In this document: in pieces, positions 33,902-42,388 of the stretch
How positions within the stretch are numbered: the first letter of the stretch is position 1
Layout: every line of letters starts with the position of its first letter
Source: Curtobacterium sp. VKM Ac-2865
Lineage (GTDB): Bacteria > Actinomycetota > Actinomycetes > Actinomycetales > Microbacteriaceae
Direction: 5' to 3'
Assembly: GCF_015350905.1 (NCBI RefSeq)
Contig: NZ_JADKRZ010000004.1
Location: 62,001-126,000 of the forward strand
DNA length: 64,000 nucleotides
Notes under the pieces: generated by a model
Database searches by the model: none
The model's input: the letters and a program-made list of their open reading frames with translations, nothing else
What the model was told of the DNA's origin: nothing
Position numbers and translations under genes: made by a program

Positions 33902-34783
33902 TCACACGATCCGGAAGCGGACCGTGTCGCCTGGCCTGAGCTGGGCGGCACGGTCCACCGACGCAGGTGTGAGGACGGCGACGACCGGGTATCCGCCGGT
34001 CACGGGGTGGTCGGCGAGGAACAGCACGGGGAAGCCGTCCGGCGGGACCTGGAGCGAGCCGGTCTCGACGCCCTCGCTCGGGAGCTCGTGGGTGACCGCG
34101 CGGACGAGGGGCTCCGCCCCGGTCGTGCGGACGCCGACGCGGTCGCTGTCCGAGCTCACCTGGTGGTCCTGCCCCGTGAGGGTCTCGCGCCAGTCCGGGG
34201 TGAACCAGTCGTCACGCGGACCCGGGACGACGTCGAGCACGACGGCCTCCACGCGCCAGGGCTCGTGCGGCGGTGCGACGGCGTCGACCACGGGCCACCC
34301 GTCGGCCTCGTCGCCGACCGGGAGTGCATCCCCGGTCTGCAGTGGGGGCGGTCCGAGCTGCGCGAGCGAGTCCCACGACCGACTGCCGAGGACCGGCTCG
34401 ACGGCGAACCCGCCGCGGACGGCGACGTACGAGCGCAGGCCGGTGTCGGGCACGCCGAGGTGCACGGTGTCGCCGGGGCCGAGCAGCAGGACCTCGTACG
34501 CGGCCGCGCCGCGGAGGCTGCCGTCTGCCCGCTCGACCTCGACAGGGCAGGCCGCGCCGGTGACGGCGGCGACCACGTGCGCGTCGGAACGGAGCGAGAC
34601 GGAGCCGAGCAGGGCCTCCAGGACGGCTGCGCCGGGGCGGTTGCCGACCATCCGGTTGGCCAGTGCTGCAGATCCGCGGTCGGCTGCACCGGCCGCACCG
34701 AGTCCCATGTCGCTGAAGCCCGGGCGGCCGAGGTCCTGGGTCGTGACGCCGAAGCCGATGCGTTCGACGGTGAGCGAGCTCAT
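33902..34783 (-). CDS. pxpC: 5-oxoprolinase subunit C
   Basis: 293 residues from ATG 34783, which overlaps the pxpB stop by four bases. It is the KipA/AHS2 biotin-dependent carboxyltransferase-like domain (FGVTTQDLGRPGFSDMGLGAAGAADRGS, RSYVAVRGGF, LADHPVTGGYPVVAVL, LRPGDTVRFR). PxpABC cleaves 5-oxoproline to glutamate with ATP. It is the last gene of the pxpA-pxpB-pxpC operon, ending six bases from the convergent GH16 gene. Confidence 0.88.
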   Translation of the reverse strand: MSSLTVERIGFGVTTQDLGRPGFSDMGLGAAGAADRGSAALANRMVGNRPGAAVLEALLGSVSLRSDAHVVAAVTGAACPVEVERADGSLRGAAAYEVLLLGPGDTVHLGVPDTGLRSYVAVRGGFAVEPVLGSRSWDSLAQLGPPPLQTGDALPVGDEADGWPVVDAVAPPHEPWRVEAVVLDVVPGPRDDWFTPDWRETLTGQDHQVSSDSDRVGVRTTGAEPLVRAVTHELPSEGVETGSLQVPPDGFPVLFLADHPVTGGYPVVAVLTPASVDRAAQLRPGDTVRFRIV

Positions 34784-35451
34784 GTGCCGCTCGTGTCTAC
34801 GAAGCGGATGCGCGTGCCGGCGGGGGCGAGGGCGGGCGGGTCGCGGTCGAGTGACCACATCGGGACGTCGGTGCGCCCGATGAGCTGCCAGCCGCCTGGG
34901 GAGGTGCGCGGGTAGACGGCGCTGAACTCCCCGGCGAGGGCGACGGCGCCGCTCGGGACGACGGTGCGCGAGGTATTGCGGCGGGGCAGGTCGAGCGAGG
35001 GCGCCGTGCCGGTCAGGTAGCTGAAGCCGGGGGCGAAGCCGCAGAAGGCGCTCGTCCAGACCTGGCCGGTGTGCCAGGCGACGAGGTCGGCGGGGGTCCT
35101 GCCGGTGAGATCTGCCACGGCGGTGAGGTCGTCGCCGTCGTAGGTGACCGGGATGACGACGGGTGCGGTGTCGGTGGTGGCGTCTGCGTCAGTGGCCGTG
35201 TCGGCGGTTGCTGCTGTTGCTGCTGCTGCTGCGGTCGGTGTCGGCGTGACGCGGGCCAGGTCGGCGCGGAGGCGGGTGGCGTCGGTGTGCGTGCGGTCGT
35301 AGCGGAACAGGAGCGTGCGAGCGCCGGAGACGACCTCGGTGACCCCGGGTGGTCGGTCGGCGAGGCCGGCGCGGAAGGCGACCGTGTCGTGCAGGGTGGC
35401 GAAGGTGGCGAGCAGGGCGCTGTTGCCGGCGGGGCGGAGGTCGAGGGTCAT
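34780..35451 (-). CDS. pxpB: 5-oxoprolinase subunit B
   Basis: 223 residues, KipI/AHS1 family ([51 protein letters not shown]). It forms the catalytic complex with PxpC. Between the N-terminal part and the main domain lies a low-complexity stretch of Ala, Thr and Asp (about residues 73-96) encoded by GCT/GCA-rich triplets, absent from typical PxpB. Its start overlaps the pxpA stop by four bases. Confidence 0.88.
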   Translation of the reverse strand: MTLDLRPAGNSALLATFATLHDTVAFRAGLADRPPGVTEVVSGARTLLFRYDRTHTDATRLRADLARVTPTPTAAAAATAATADTATDADATTDTAPVVIPVTYDGDDLTAVADLTGRTPADLVAWHTGQVWTSAFCGFAPGFSYLTGTAPSLDLPRRNTSRTVVPSGAVALAGEFSAVYPRTSPGGWQLIGRTDVPMWSLDRDPPALAPAGTRIRFVDTSGT

Positions 35452-36263
35452 GCGGGAGTCGGGTCCGTTGCCGCTCCGGTGGCGGGCGCGGGCGCGGTTG
35501 CGGCTCCGGTGAACGGTGCGATCGCGATGCCCTGCTCGGTCAGCAGCCGCCGGATCGCCTGCGCCATCGCGACGGCGTCGGGGGAGTCGCCGTGGACGCA
35601 GACAGAGTCCGCGCGGACGGAGACCTCGGAGCCGTCGACCGCGGTCGCGACGCCCTCGGTCACCATGCGGAGGACGCGCTGGGCCACCTGCTCGGGATCG
35701 TGCAGGACGGACCCCGGCGTGCTCCGCGACACCAGGGAGCCGTCGGGTTCGTAGGCGCGGTCGGCGAAGGCCTCGCTGACGGCACGGAGTCCGTGGCGCT
35801 CGGCTGCTCGCAGGAGTTCGGAGTCAGGCAGGGCGAGCACGGCGAGGGAGGGGGCGACGTCGGCGATCGCGCGGACGACGGCCTCGGCCTGGACGGGGTC
35901 GGCGCAGGCGGTGTTGTAGAGCGCGCCGTGCGGCTTGACGTAGGTGACCTCGGTGCCGGCGACGTGAGCGGTGGCCGTCATCGCGCCGAGCTGGTGCACG
36001 ACGTCGGCGTACAGCTCGTCCGGCGTGACGTGCACGGGACGCCGGCCGAAGCCCGCGAGGTCGCGGTAGGCGACGTGCGCCCCGACGGCGACGCCGCGCT
36101 CGGCAGCGGCGCGACAGGTGGCGAGCATGATCGTCGGGTCGCCGGCGTGGAAGCCGCAGGCGATGTTCGCGCTCGAGACGACGTCGAGCATCGCGGCGTC
36201 GTCACCCATGCTCCAGGCGCCGTAGCCCTCGCCGAGGTCGCTGTTGAGGTCGATCGTCGTCAC
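35448..36263 (-). CDS. pxpA: 5-oxoprolinase subunit A (LamB/YcsF)
   Basis: 271 residues. Family motifs are [14 protein letters not shown] (3-16), [38 protein letters not shown] and [10 protein letters not shown]. It provides the phosphorylating subunit of the ATP-dependent 5-oxoprolinase. The last 20 residues are an Ala/Thr/Pro tail. First gene of the operon; a GntR-type palindrome lies 22 bases before ATG 36263. Confidence 0.9.
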   Translation of the reverse strand: MTTIDLNSDLGEGYGAWSMGDDAAMLDVVSSANIACGFHAGDPTIMLATCRAAAERGVAVGAHVAYRDLAGFGRRPVHVTPDELYADVVHQLGAMTATAHVAGTEVTYVKPHGALYNTACADPVQAEAVVRAIADVAPSLAVLALPDSELLRAAERHGLRAVSEAFADRAYEPDGSLVSRSTPGSVLHDPEQVAQRVLRMVTEGVATAVDGSEVSVRADSVCVHGDSPDAVAMAQAIRRLLTEQGIAIAPFTGAATAPAPATGAATDPTPA

Positions 36264-36285
36264 GGGGGCTCCCTGTCGTCGCCGG

Positions 36286-36298
36286 GTTGTTCAACAAT
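36286..36298 (-). promoter_or_regulatory. GntR operator before pxpA
   Basis: GTTGTTCAACAAT; on the pxp strand it reads ATTGTTGAACAAC, 12 of 13 bases identical to the site at 29831..29843. It starts 22 bases upstream of the pxpA start codon. Confidence 0.75.
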
Positions 36299-36363
36299 CT
36301 AGTCCGGCGGGGGCGGGGAGGCCAGTGGGGGCGGTTCGATGCTGGCGCGTGGTGGACTCGGAA

Positions 36364-36399
36364 CGACAACGTCGAGGTCGTACGACAGCGACGATGTCG
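36364..36399. repeat. 36-bp palindrome, family B, copy 1
   Basis: Imperfect palindrome with outer arms CGACAACGTCG/CGACGATGTCG around the core GTCGTACGAC. Other copies at 43842, 43915 and 44355 run in the opposite sense of the asymmetric bases. Confidence 0.7.
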
Positions 36400-36417
36400 C
36401 GAAGGACGCATCCGTGC

Positions 36418-36541
36418 GCATGCTTCGACATGGCAGGAGTCAATCAACGCGTGCGGTGTCGGACCATGCGGACGCATCTCGTTCCTGCGTATGCTTCGAC
36501 ATGGCAGGAGTCGATCGACTGGCGCGACGTCGAAACATGCG
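36418..36541. repeat. 53-bp element, family A, two copies with 71-bp period
   Basis: Copies at 36418-36470 and 36489-36541. Each has arms GCATGCTTCGACA / TGTCGGACCATGC or similar and a central GTCGATCGAC-like palindrome. The pair is flanked on both sides by GGACGCATCC. The same element recurs at 43978 with identical 71-bp spacing. The rest of 36299-36654 holds a family B palindrome and a terminator but no gene. Confidence 0.75.
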
Positions 36542-36603
36542 GACGCATCCTCGGGCGGGGGCGAAACACGTCGGAAGCGCCGTGCCGGAACCGCACCGCG
36601 CAC

Positions 36604-36645
36604 GGACGGGAGGCTCGGTGCCAGCTGGCACCGAGCCTCCCGTCC
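36604..36645 (-). terminator. Terminator hairpin, family D
   Basis: Perfect 42-base palindrome (arm GGACGGGAGGCTCGGTGCCA), nine bases past the GH4 stop. Confidence 0.75.
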
Positions 36646-36654
36646 GGTGTGTGC

Positions 36655-38013
36655 CTACTTCGTGAGCACCGCCGCGACCTCCGGGATGCGGTCGATGTAG
36701 CCGCGCACCAGGTCGCGGGCGATCGTGACGCTGTCCACGAGGGGGTGGAGCGCGAAGGCCTTGAGGGCCTCGTCCTTCGACCCGGTCATGGCGGCGGCGA
36801 TCGTGTGGCGTTCGACGGCCTTGACCTGGGACATCAGCCCGATCTGGTGCAGGTCGGGCTGGTCGGTCGACATCGGGTGCACGCCGTTCGCGTCGACCAT
36901 CGTCGGGACCTCGACCACGGCGTCACGGGGGAGCCCGGCGATCGTGCCGTTGTTCCGGACGTTGAGGATCATCGTCTGGCGCTCGTTGCGGCTGATCGCT
37001 GCCATGACCCCGAGCGCGACGCCCGCGTAGCCCTGGTGCGACGGGTCGGTCTCGCGCTCCTTGGAGTCGACCGGCTCGTCCTGCGTGCCGCCCTTGGCCT
37101 CGGCCATGTAGGACGCGCTGCGCCGGGCGACGGTCTCGCGCCACAGGTCGGCGACGCCGTCGCCCGCGGCGGTGGCACGGTCGTAGAAGGCCGACTGGCT
37201 CTCCGCGAGGAAGTCGCCGCGGGTCTTGCCGGAGCCGATGATGGAGCGCACGGCGTCGCGGTTGAAGTAGTAGTAGTACAGGTACTCGTTCGGGATCGCC
37301 CCGAGGCTGCGGATCCAGTCGAGCCCGAAGACGTGGCCCTCCTCCATGGCACCGAGGCGCTCGTCGTCCGCCATCAGCTCGGGGAGCACGTCGCGGCCGT
37401 CGTACATCACGCGGCGCATCCACCCGAGGTGGTTCAGGCCGACGTAGTCCATCTGGACCCGGGTGTGGTCGAGGCCGAGCATGCCGGCGACCCGACGCCC
37501 GAGGCCGGACGGGGTGTCGCAGATGCCGAGCACGCGGTCACCGAGGACGGTCTGCATGGCCTCGGTGATGATGCCGGCGGGGTTCGTGAAGTTCATCACG
37601 TAGGCGTTCGGTGCGAGGTCGCGGATGACCTTGGCGGCCTCGACCATGACCGGCACGGTGCGGATGGCGTACGCGAGCCCGCCGGGCCCGGTGGTCTCCT
37701 GCCCGAGGACGTCGAGGTCGAGCGCCACGTGCTCGTCGCAGCGGCGGCCTTCGAGCCCGCCGACGCGGAGTGCGGCGAAGACGTAGTCGCTGCCCTCGAC
37801 CGCGCGGTGCAGGTCGGTCGTCGGCTTCAGGACCGGGGCGTCGGGGAAGTCGGCCGCGAGCTCGGTGAGGATCGCCACCATCGCGTGCAGACGGACCTCG
37901 TCGACGTCGTACAGCGCGACCTCCTCGACCCGGGGGGAGCCGGTGTCGCGGAGGAGTGCCTGGTAGACGTACGGGGTGCGGAACCCGCCGCCTCCGAGGA
38001 TGCAGAGCTTCAT
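36655..38013 (-). CDS. GH4 family 6-phospho-glycosidase
   Basis: 452 residues. GH4 enzymes use NAD+ and a divalent metal to cleave glycosides by a redox-elimination route. The NAD site is ILGGGGFRTP (5-14), the metal Cys and His are in GICDTPSGL and GLNHLGW, and NFTNPAG is conserved. Closest known type is 6-phospho-beta-glucosidase. It follows the DeoR gene (ATGA overlap) and is divergent from a PfkB kinase and ABC importer; no PTS gene is near, which is odd for an enzyme expecting a 6-phospho sugar. Confidence 0.88.
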   Translation of the reverse strand: MKLCILGGGGFRTPYVYQALLRDTGSPRVEEVALYDVDEVRLHAMVAILTELAADFPDAPVLKPTTDLHRAVEGSDYVFAALRVGGLEGRRCDEHVALDLDVLGQETTGPGGLAYAIRTVPVMVEAAKVIRDLAPNAYVMNFTNPAGIITEAMQTVLGDRVLGICDTPSGLGRRVAGMLGLDHTRVQMDYVGLNHLGWMRRVMYDGRDVLPELMADDERLGAMEEGHVFGLDWIRSLGAIPNEYLYYYYFNRDAVRSIIGSGKTRGDFLAESQSAFYDRATAAGDGVADLWRETVARRSASYMAEAKGGTQDEPVDSKERETDPSHQGYAGVALGVMAAISRNERQTMILNVRNNGTIAGLPRDAVVEVPTMVDANGVHPMSTDQPDLHQIGLMSQVKAVERHTIAAAMTGSKDEALKAFALHPLVDSVTIARDLVRGYIDRIPEVAAVLTK

Positions 38014-38792
38014 GTGATGACGACCTCTCCGCCGGCGTTCCGGCTGTGTGCGAGTGTTTCGTCGGGGGCGCCGGTCGTCGTGATCAGCGTGTCGACGTCG
38101 GTGAGGGAACAGAGCCGGAGGGCCCCGCTCCCCGGGAACTTGGTCTCGGACGCGAGCAGCACCACGCGGTCGGCGGCCGCGATCATGGACTGCTTGATGG
38201 GGGCCTCGACCGCCATGTTGTCCACGACGTGGCCGTTCGCGCGGACCCCGGTGCAGGACAGGAACAGCAGGTCCGCGCTGACCTGCTCGAGCGCGGCCTC
38301 GGCGAGGGAGCCGACGAGCGTGCGGTAGTTGCGCCGGACGACACCGCCGAGCAGCACGAGCCGCACGGCCTCGTCGTCGCGGAGCACGTCGAACACCGCG
38401 AGGTTCGTGGTGATGACGGTGATGTCCCGGCCGCGGAGCAGCTCGGCGATCTGCGGTGTGGTCGTGCCGATGTCGAGGATGACGACCTGGCCGTCGGTGA
38501 CCATGGCTGCGGCGGCCTCGGCCATGCGGCGCTTGAGGTCGAGGTCGCCGGCCTCCTCGAACGGGGTCTCGACGGCCTCGTCCGGGTCGGTGTCCTCCTG
38601 CGCGGTGGCACGCGGTGGCAGGACGGCACCGCCCCACGTGCGGACGAGCTCGCCGTTGCGGTCGAGCATCTCGAGGTCGCGGCGGATCGTCGCCGGGCTG
38701 ACCGCCAGGGCGTCGGCGAGTTCCTGCACGGAGGCAGCACCGTCAGCCCGGAGCACCCGGATGATGCGGTTCTGTCGGTCGCGCAGGATCAT
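38010..38792 (-). CDS. DeoR family regulator
   Basis: 260 residues. HTH at about 4-56 (LRDRQNRIIRVLRADGAASVQELADALAVSPATIRRDLEML), then the sugar-phosphate sensor domain (VILDIGTTTPQIAELL, VTTNLAVFDVL, LLGGVVRRNYRTLVG). DeoR proteins respond to phosphorylated sugars. It is likely to control both its own operon with GH4 and the divergent kinase-transporter operon. A 65-residue acidic insertion-like linker (ATAQEDTDPDEAVETPFEE) follows the HTH. Start ATG 38792. Confidence 0.9.
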   Translation of the reverse strand: MILRDRQNRIIRVLRADGAASVQELADALAVSPATIRRDLEMLDRNGELVRTWGGAVLPPRATAQEDTDPDEAVETPFEEAGDLDLKRRMAEAAAAMVTDGQVVILDIGTTTPQIAELLRGRDITVITTNLAVFDVLRDDEAVRLVLLGGVVRRNYRTLVGSLAEAALEQVSADLLFLSCTGVRANGHVVDNMAVEAPIKQSMIAAADRVVLLASETKFPGSGALRLCSLTDVDTLITTTGAPDETLAHSRNAGGEVVIT

Positions 38793-38829
38793 GGCGCCAC
38801 AGTAACGCAGATCGAGCAGAAGCAAGCAA

Positions 38830-38845
38830 GATCGCGCATGCGATC
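38830..38845. promoter_or_regulatory. Candidate DeoR operator
   Basis: Arms GATCGC/GCGATC around GCAT, 38 bases upstream of the DeoR start, in the shared 199-base promoter region. Several AGCAAG and CAAGCAG direct repeats surround it (38817-38860) and may be the real recognition units. Confidence 0.4.
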
Positions 38846-38908
38846 GGCCGACTCAAGCAGACTTAACAAATCTGGCGCAACCAGGTAACGTCCTCGCAAC
38901 ACGAAGCA

Positions 38909-38959
38909 CGCAGGCTTGAGCACCACCACCGGATCCGTCCCAGGTCGAGCAAGCCTGCG
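38909..38959. promoter_or_regulatory. Inverted repeat upstream of kinase gene
   Basis: Perfect 10-base arms CGCAGGCTTG (38909-38918) and CAAGCCTGCG (38950-38959), 31 bases apart and 33 bases before the kinase GTG. It could be a stem-loop in the leader or two half-sites for looping by the DeoR protein. Confidence 0.5.
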
Positions 38960-38991
38960 CAGCACTGATCCGCGATGACGAGGAGACTGCC

Positions 38992-40002
38992 GTGACCGAG
39001 GCGCATGCCGAGCCACGCCCCACCGGGACCACCGGCGGGCAGGCCGACGAGACCACTCGCGGCACCCTGCTGTTCGCCGGGGACGTCTACTGCGACGTCG
39101 TCTTCTCCGGCGTCACGGCACCCGAGCAGGGCGCCGAGGTGTTCGCCGACGCGTTCGCCATCACCCCGGGCGGTGTCGCGAACCGCGCGGTGGCCGCTGC
39201 CCGTGCCGGCGCCCCGACGATGCTCGCGAGCCGCCTCGGCGACGACGTCCTCGGCCGCCACGTGTACGACGTGCTGACCGCCGAACCGTTCCTCGACACC
39301 TCGCTGCTCGAGCTGGTGCCCGGCCACCAGAGCGCCGTGTCGGTGGCACTGACCGGGCCCGACGACCGCAGCTTCATCACCTACGAGGAGCACCTCGGCC
39401 CGACCCTCGTGCCGGATGACCTCGGCCGGGTGGCGGCGACGCACGTCGGGATCGCCAAGCCGCTGCCCGCCTGGGTGGCCCGACTCCGCGCCGCCGGCAC
39501 CACGGTGGTCGGTGGTGTCGGATGGGACCACACCGGCGAGTGGACCGGCGGGGTGCTCGACCGCCTGGCCGAGATCGACGTCTTCGTGCCGAACGACGTC
39601 GAGGCCATGCGGTACACGCGGACGGACTCGGCGCTCGCCGCGGCGAAGGTGCTCGCCGAGCGTGTGCCGCTCGCGGTCGTCACCCGCGGCCCCGACGGCG
39701 TCGTGGCGGTCGACTCCGCGAACGGCGTGGTCGTCACGGCGGAGACGATCCGGGTCGAGGCCGTCGACCCCACCGGCGCCGGCGACGTCTTCGTCGCGTC
39801 GTTCATGGCGGGCGTGCACCACGGCTGGGACCTCGAGACCCGGCTGCGGTTCGCTGCCGCCAGCGCGGCCTTCGCCGTCACCGGGCTCGGGGGAGCGGCG
39901 AGCGCGCCGCACCCGGACGAGCTCCGCAGCTTCCTCGACCAGCACGCCGCCCCCGGCGACTGGTCCTTCCTGGCCGACGTGCCCAGCACCGACGGCCACT
40001 GA
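38992..40002 (+). CDS. PfkB family carbohydrate kinase
   Basis: 336 residues, GTG start. Ribokinase-fold marks are GGVANRAVAAARAG (substrate side), VPNDVEAMRYT, and the anion hole with catalytic Asp DPTGAGDVFVASFMAG (about 260-275). It phosphorylates a sugar or sugar derivative in the cytoplasm. It is first in an operon with an ABC importer and divergent from GH4. It may supply the phosphorylated glycoside that GH4 needs, or act on the freed sugar. Confidence 0.87.
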   Translation: MTEAHAEPRPTGTTGGQADETTRGTLLFAGDVYCDVVFSGVTAPEQGAEVFADAFAITPGGVANRAVAAARAGAPTMLASRLGDDVLGRHVYDVLTAEPFLDTSLLELVPGHQSAVSVALTGPDDRSFITYEEHLGPTLVPDDLGRVAATHVGIAKPLPAWVARLRAAGTTVVGGVGWDHTGEWTGGVLDRLAEIDVFVPNDVEAMRYTRTDSALAAAKVLAERVPLAVVTRGPDGVVAVDSANGVVVTAETIRVEAVDPTGAGDVFVASFMAGVHHGWDLETRLRFAAASAAFAVTGLGGAASAPHPDELRSFLDQHAAPGDWSFLADVPSTDGH

Positions 40003-40040
40003 CCTGCACCTGCACCTGCACCTGCACCTGCACCTGCACC
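40003..40040. repeat. CCTGCA hexanucleotide tandem repeat
   Basis: Just over six uninterrupted copies of CCTGCA begin right at the kinase stop codon and fill almost half of the 84-base gap to the binding-protein gene. Copy-number change by slippage would alter this spacing. Confidence 0.85.
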
Positions 40041-40086
40041 ACCCGACTGACCCGACCACCCACCCCCTCGCAGAACTGGACCCACC

Positions 40087-41445
40087 ATGAAGCACATCAG
40101 CAAGGCGTCGATGCTCATCGGCGTCGCAGCGGCGGTCGCCCTCGGCCTGACCGCCTGCACGCCCGGCGGGTCCGCCGCCCCCGCCGCCTCGCAGAGCCTC
40201 GGCCCGGTGTCGAAGGACGTGGGCTCGGCGAAGACCACGCTGACCGTCTGGGACCAGAACACCGACACCGGCATCAACGACGCGCAGCAGGTCCTCAACG
40301 ACGCGTTCGAGAAGGCCCACCCGAACATCACGGTCAAGCGGGTCTCGCGCTCCTTCGCCGACCTGAAGACCACGCTGAAGCTCGCGCTCTCCGGGGACAA
40401 CCCGCCGGACGTCGTGCAGGCGAACCAGGGCTACCCGGACATGGGCGCCTTCGTGAAGGCCGGGTTCCTGCGACCCGTCGACGACTACGCGAAGCTCTAC
40501 GGCTGGGACGACTACTACCCGTCCAGCCTGCTGAAGCTCAACTCGTTCTCCTCGGACGGGACGACCTGGCAGGGGGACCAGCTGTACGGCGTCTCGCAGA
40601 CGGGCGAGCTCGTCGGCCTGTACTACAACAAGGAACTCTTGAAGGCCGCCGGGATCGACAGCCCACCCACCACGGTGGCCGAGCTCACCGAGGACATGCA
40701 GAAGGTCAAGGCCGCGGGCACGCTGCCGCTCAGCTACGGCGACGTCGAGAAGAGCCCCGGCATCCACCTCTACGGCCTGGTGCTCTCCGCCCTCGCCGGT
40801 CGCGAGTCCGTCAACGACCTGGTCGCCGGCAAGTCCGGCAGCTGGACCGGTGACGACGAGGTCAAGGCAGCCAGCACGATCAGCGGCTGGGTGAAGGACG
40901 GCTACGTCACCGAGGGCGCGAACGGTGTCTCCCGCGACGACGCCGTCAGCGCGTTCGGTTCCGGCAAGTCGGCCTTCCTCATCACGGGCACCTGGTACCA
41001 GGCCACCCTCGAGGCCGCGAGCAAGGCGAAGGACATCGGCTTCACGGCGTTGACCCCCGCGGGTGCGTCCACCCCGGTGACGATGGGCGGCGAAGGCCTG
41101 GCCTGGGCGATCACGTCGAAGTCCAAGAACGCAGACGCCGCCGCGGCGTACGTCGACTTCGTCACGAACGCGAAGGCCGCCACGACCTTGGTCGACAAGG
41201 GCAACCTGCCGACCGTGGTGCCGGACTCCGACACCCCCGCCGAGGGCACCATCGCGGGCGACATCACGAGCAACTACAAGACGATCTCGAGCGCGAACGC
41301 CCTCACGCCGTACCTCGACTACGCCACCCCGACGTTCTACGACACCATCACCGCGGCCATGCAGGACCTGGTCGCGGGGAAGGCGACGCCGGAGCAGTAC
41401 ACGAAGACGCTGCAGAGCGACTACACCGGCTTCGTCAAGAAGTGA
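40087..41445 (+). CDS. Sugar ABC transporter substrate-binding lipoprotein
   Basis: 452 residues. Lipoprotein leader MKHISKASMLIGVAAAVALGLTACTP with lipobox LTAC. The mature part is a CUT1 solute-binding protein (LTVWDQNTDTGINDAQQVLNDAFEKAHPNITV, YYNKELLKAAGI, TGTWYQATLEAASK). It captures a glycoside outside the membrane for the two permeases encoded next. GH4 nearby points to a beta- or alpha-glucoside. Confidence 0.9.
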   Translation: MKHISKASMLIGVAAAVALGLTACTPGGSAAPAASQSLGPVSKDVGSAKTTLTVWDQNTDTGINDAQQVLNDAFEKAHPNITVKRVSRSFADLKTTLKLALSGDNPPDVVQANQGYPDMGAFVKAGFLRPVDDYAKLYGWDDYYPSSLLKLNSFSSDGTTWQGDQLYGVSQTGELVGLYYNKELLKAAGIDSPPTTVAELTEDMQKVKAAGTLPLSYGDVEKSPGIHLYGLVLSALAGRESVNDLVAGKSGSWTGDDEVKAASTISGWVKDGYVTEGANGVSRDDAVSAFGSGKSAFLITGTWYQATLEAASKAKDIGFTALTPAGASTPVTMGGEGLAWAITSKSKNADAAAAYVDFVTNAKAATTLVDKGNLPTVVPDSDTPAEGTIAGDITSNYKTISSANALTPYLDYATPTFYDTITAAMQDLVAGKATPEQYTKTLQSDYTGFVKK

Positions 41446-41455
41446 GGACTGCCTC

Positions 41456-42388
41456 GTGACCCAGTTGACCGGGGCCCGGGCGGGTGCTGCCGCGAGCAGC
41501 GCCCGCCCGGCCCCCCGACGGCGCCGCCGCAGCCTGGTGCCGTACCTCTACGTCCTGCCGGCGTTCGTCGTGTTCGCGGTGTTCCTCGGAGTGCCGTTCC
41601 TGCAGAGCATCCAGTACTCCTTCTACGACTGGGACGGCCTGTCGGCGGCGACGTGGGCGGGCTTCGCCAACTACGCCGGGGTGTTCACGGACCCGCAGCT
41701 CCGCGCGTCGTTCGGGCACGCGCTCGTGCTGATGGTGTTCTACGCCGCCATCCCCGTGGTCGTGGCGCTGTTCCTCACGGCGCTGATCTCGCGGGCGAAC
41801 GGCCTGCGCGGCATGTCGTTCTTCCGCACGGTGCTGTTCCTGCCGCAGGTCATCGCCTCGGTCGTCGTCGGGACGATCTGGGTGTCGATCTACTCCGCCG
41901 ACGGGCTGCTCAACGACGGCCTGCGCCTGGTCGGCCTCGGGCAGTTCGCCCAGGTCTGGCTCGGCGGGTACGACACGGCCCTGCCCGCGATCGGCTTCGT
42001 CGGCACGTGGCTGAACGTCGGCCTGTGCCTGGTGCTGTTCCTGTCCGGCGTCGGCAACATCCACCCGAGCCTGTTCGAGGCCGCCCGCATCGACGGGGCC
42101 GGTGCGGCGCGCGAGTTCTTCTCGATCACGCTGCCGTCACTCCGTGGTCAGATCGCCGCGGCCCTGACGCTCACGGTCGTGTCGGCGCTGAAGACCTTCG
42201 ACCTGGTCTACGTCACCACGAGCGGCGGCCCCGGCAACTCGACGTCCGTGCCGGCGTTCGAGGCCTACAACCGGGCGTTCCAGACCGGGCAGGTCGGCTC
42301 GGCCGCGGCCGTGGCCGTCTCGCTCACCGTCGTCATCATGATCGTCACGGCCCTGATCAGCCGTCTGCAGCCGAAGGACGTCGCATGA
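41456..42388 (+). CDS. Sugar ABC transporter permease (MalF-like)
   Basis: 310 residues, GTG start ten bases after the binding-protein stop. Basic cytoplasmic N terminus (RPAPRRRRRS), six transmembrane segments, EAA loop SLFEAARIDGAGAAREFFSITLPSL. Partner of the MalG-like subunit, with which it overlaps by four bases. No ATPase gene is present in the cluster. Confidence 0.9.
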   Translation: MTQLTGARAGAAASSARPAPRRRRRSLVPYLYVLPAFVVFAVFLGVPFLQSIQYSFYDWDGLSAATWAGFANYAGVFTDPQLRASFGHALVLMVFYAAIPVVVALFLTALISRANGLRGMSFFRTVLFLPQVIASVVVGTIWVSIYSADGLLNDGLRLVGLGQFAQVWLGGYDTALPAIGFVGTWLNVGLCLVLFLSGVGNIHPSLFEAARIDGAGAAREFFSITLPSLRGQIAAALTLTVVSALKTFDLVYVTTSGGPGNSTSVPAFEAYNRAFQTGQVGSAAAVAVSLTVVIMIVTALISRLQPKDVA

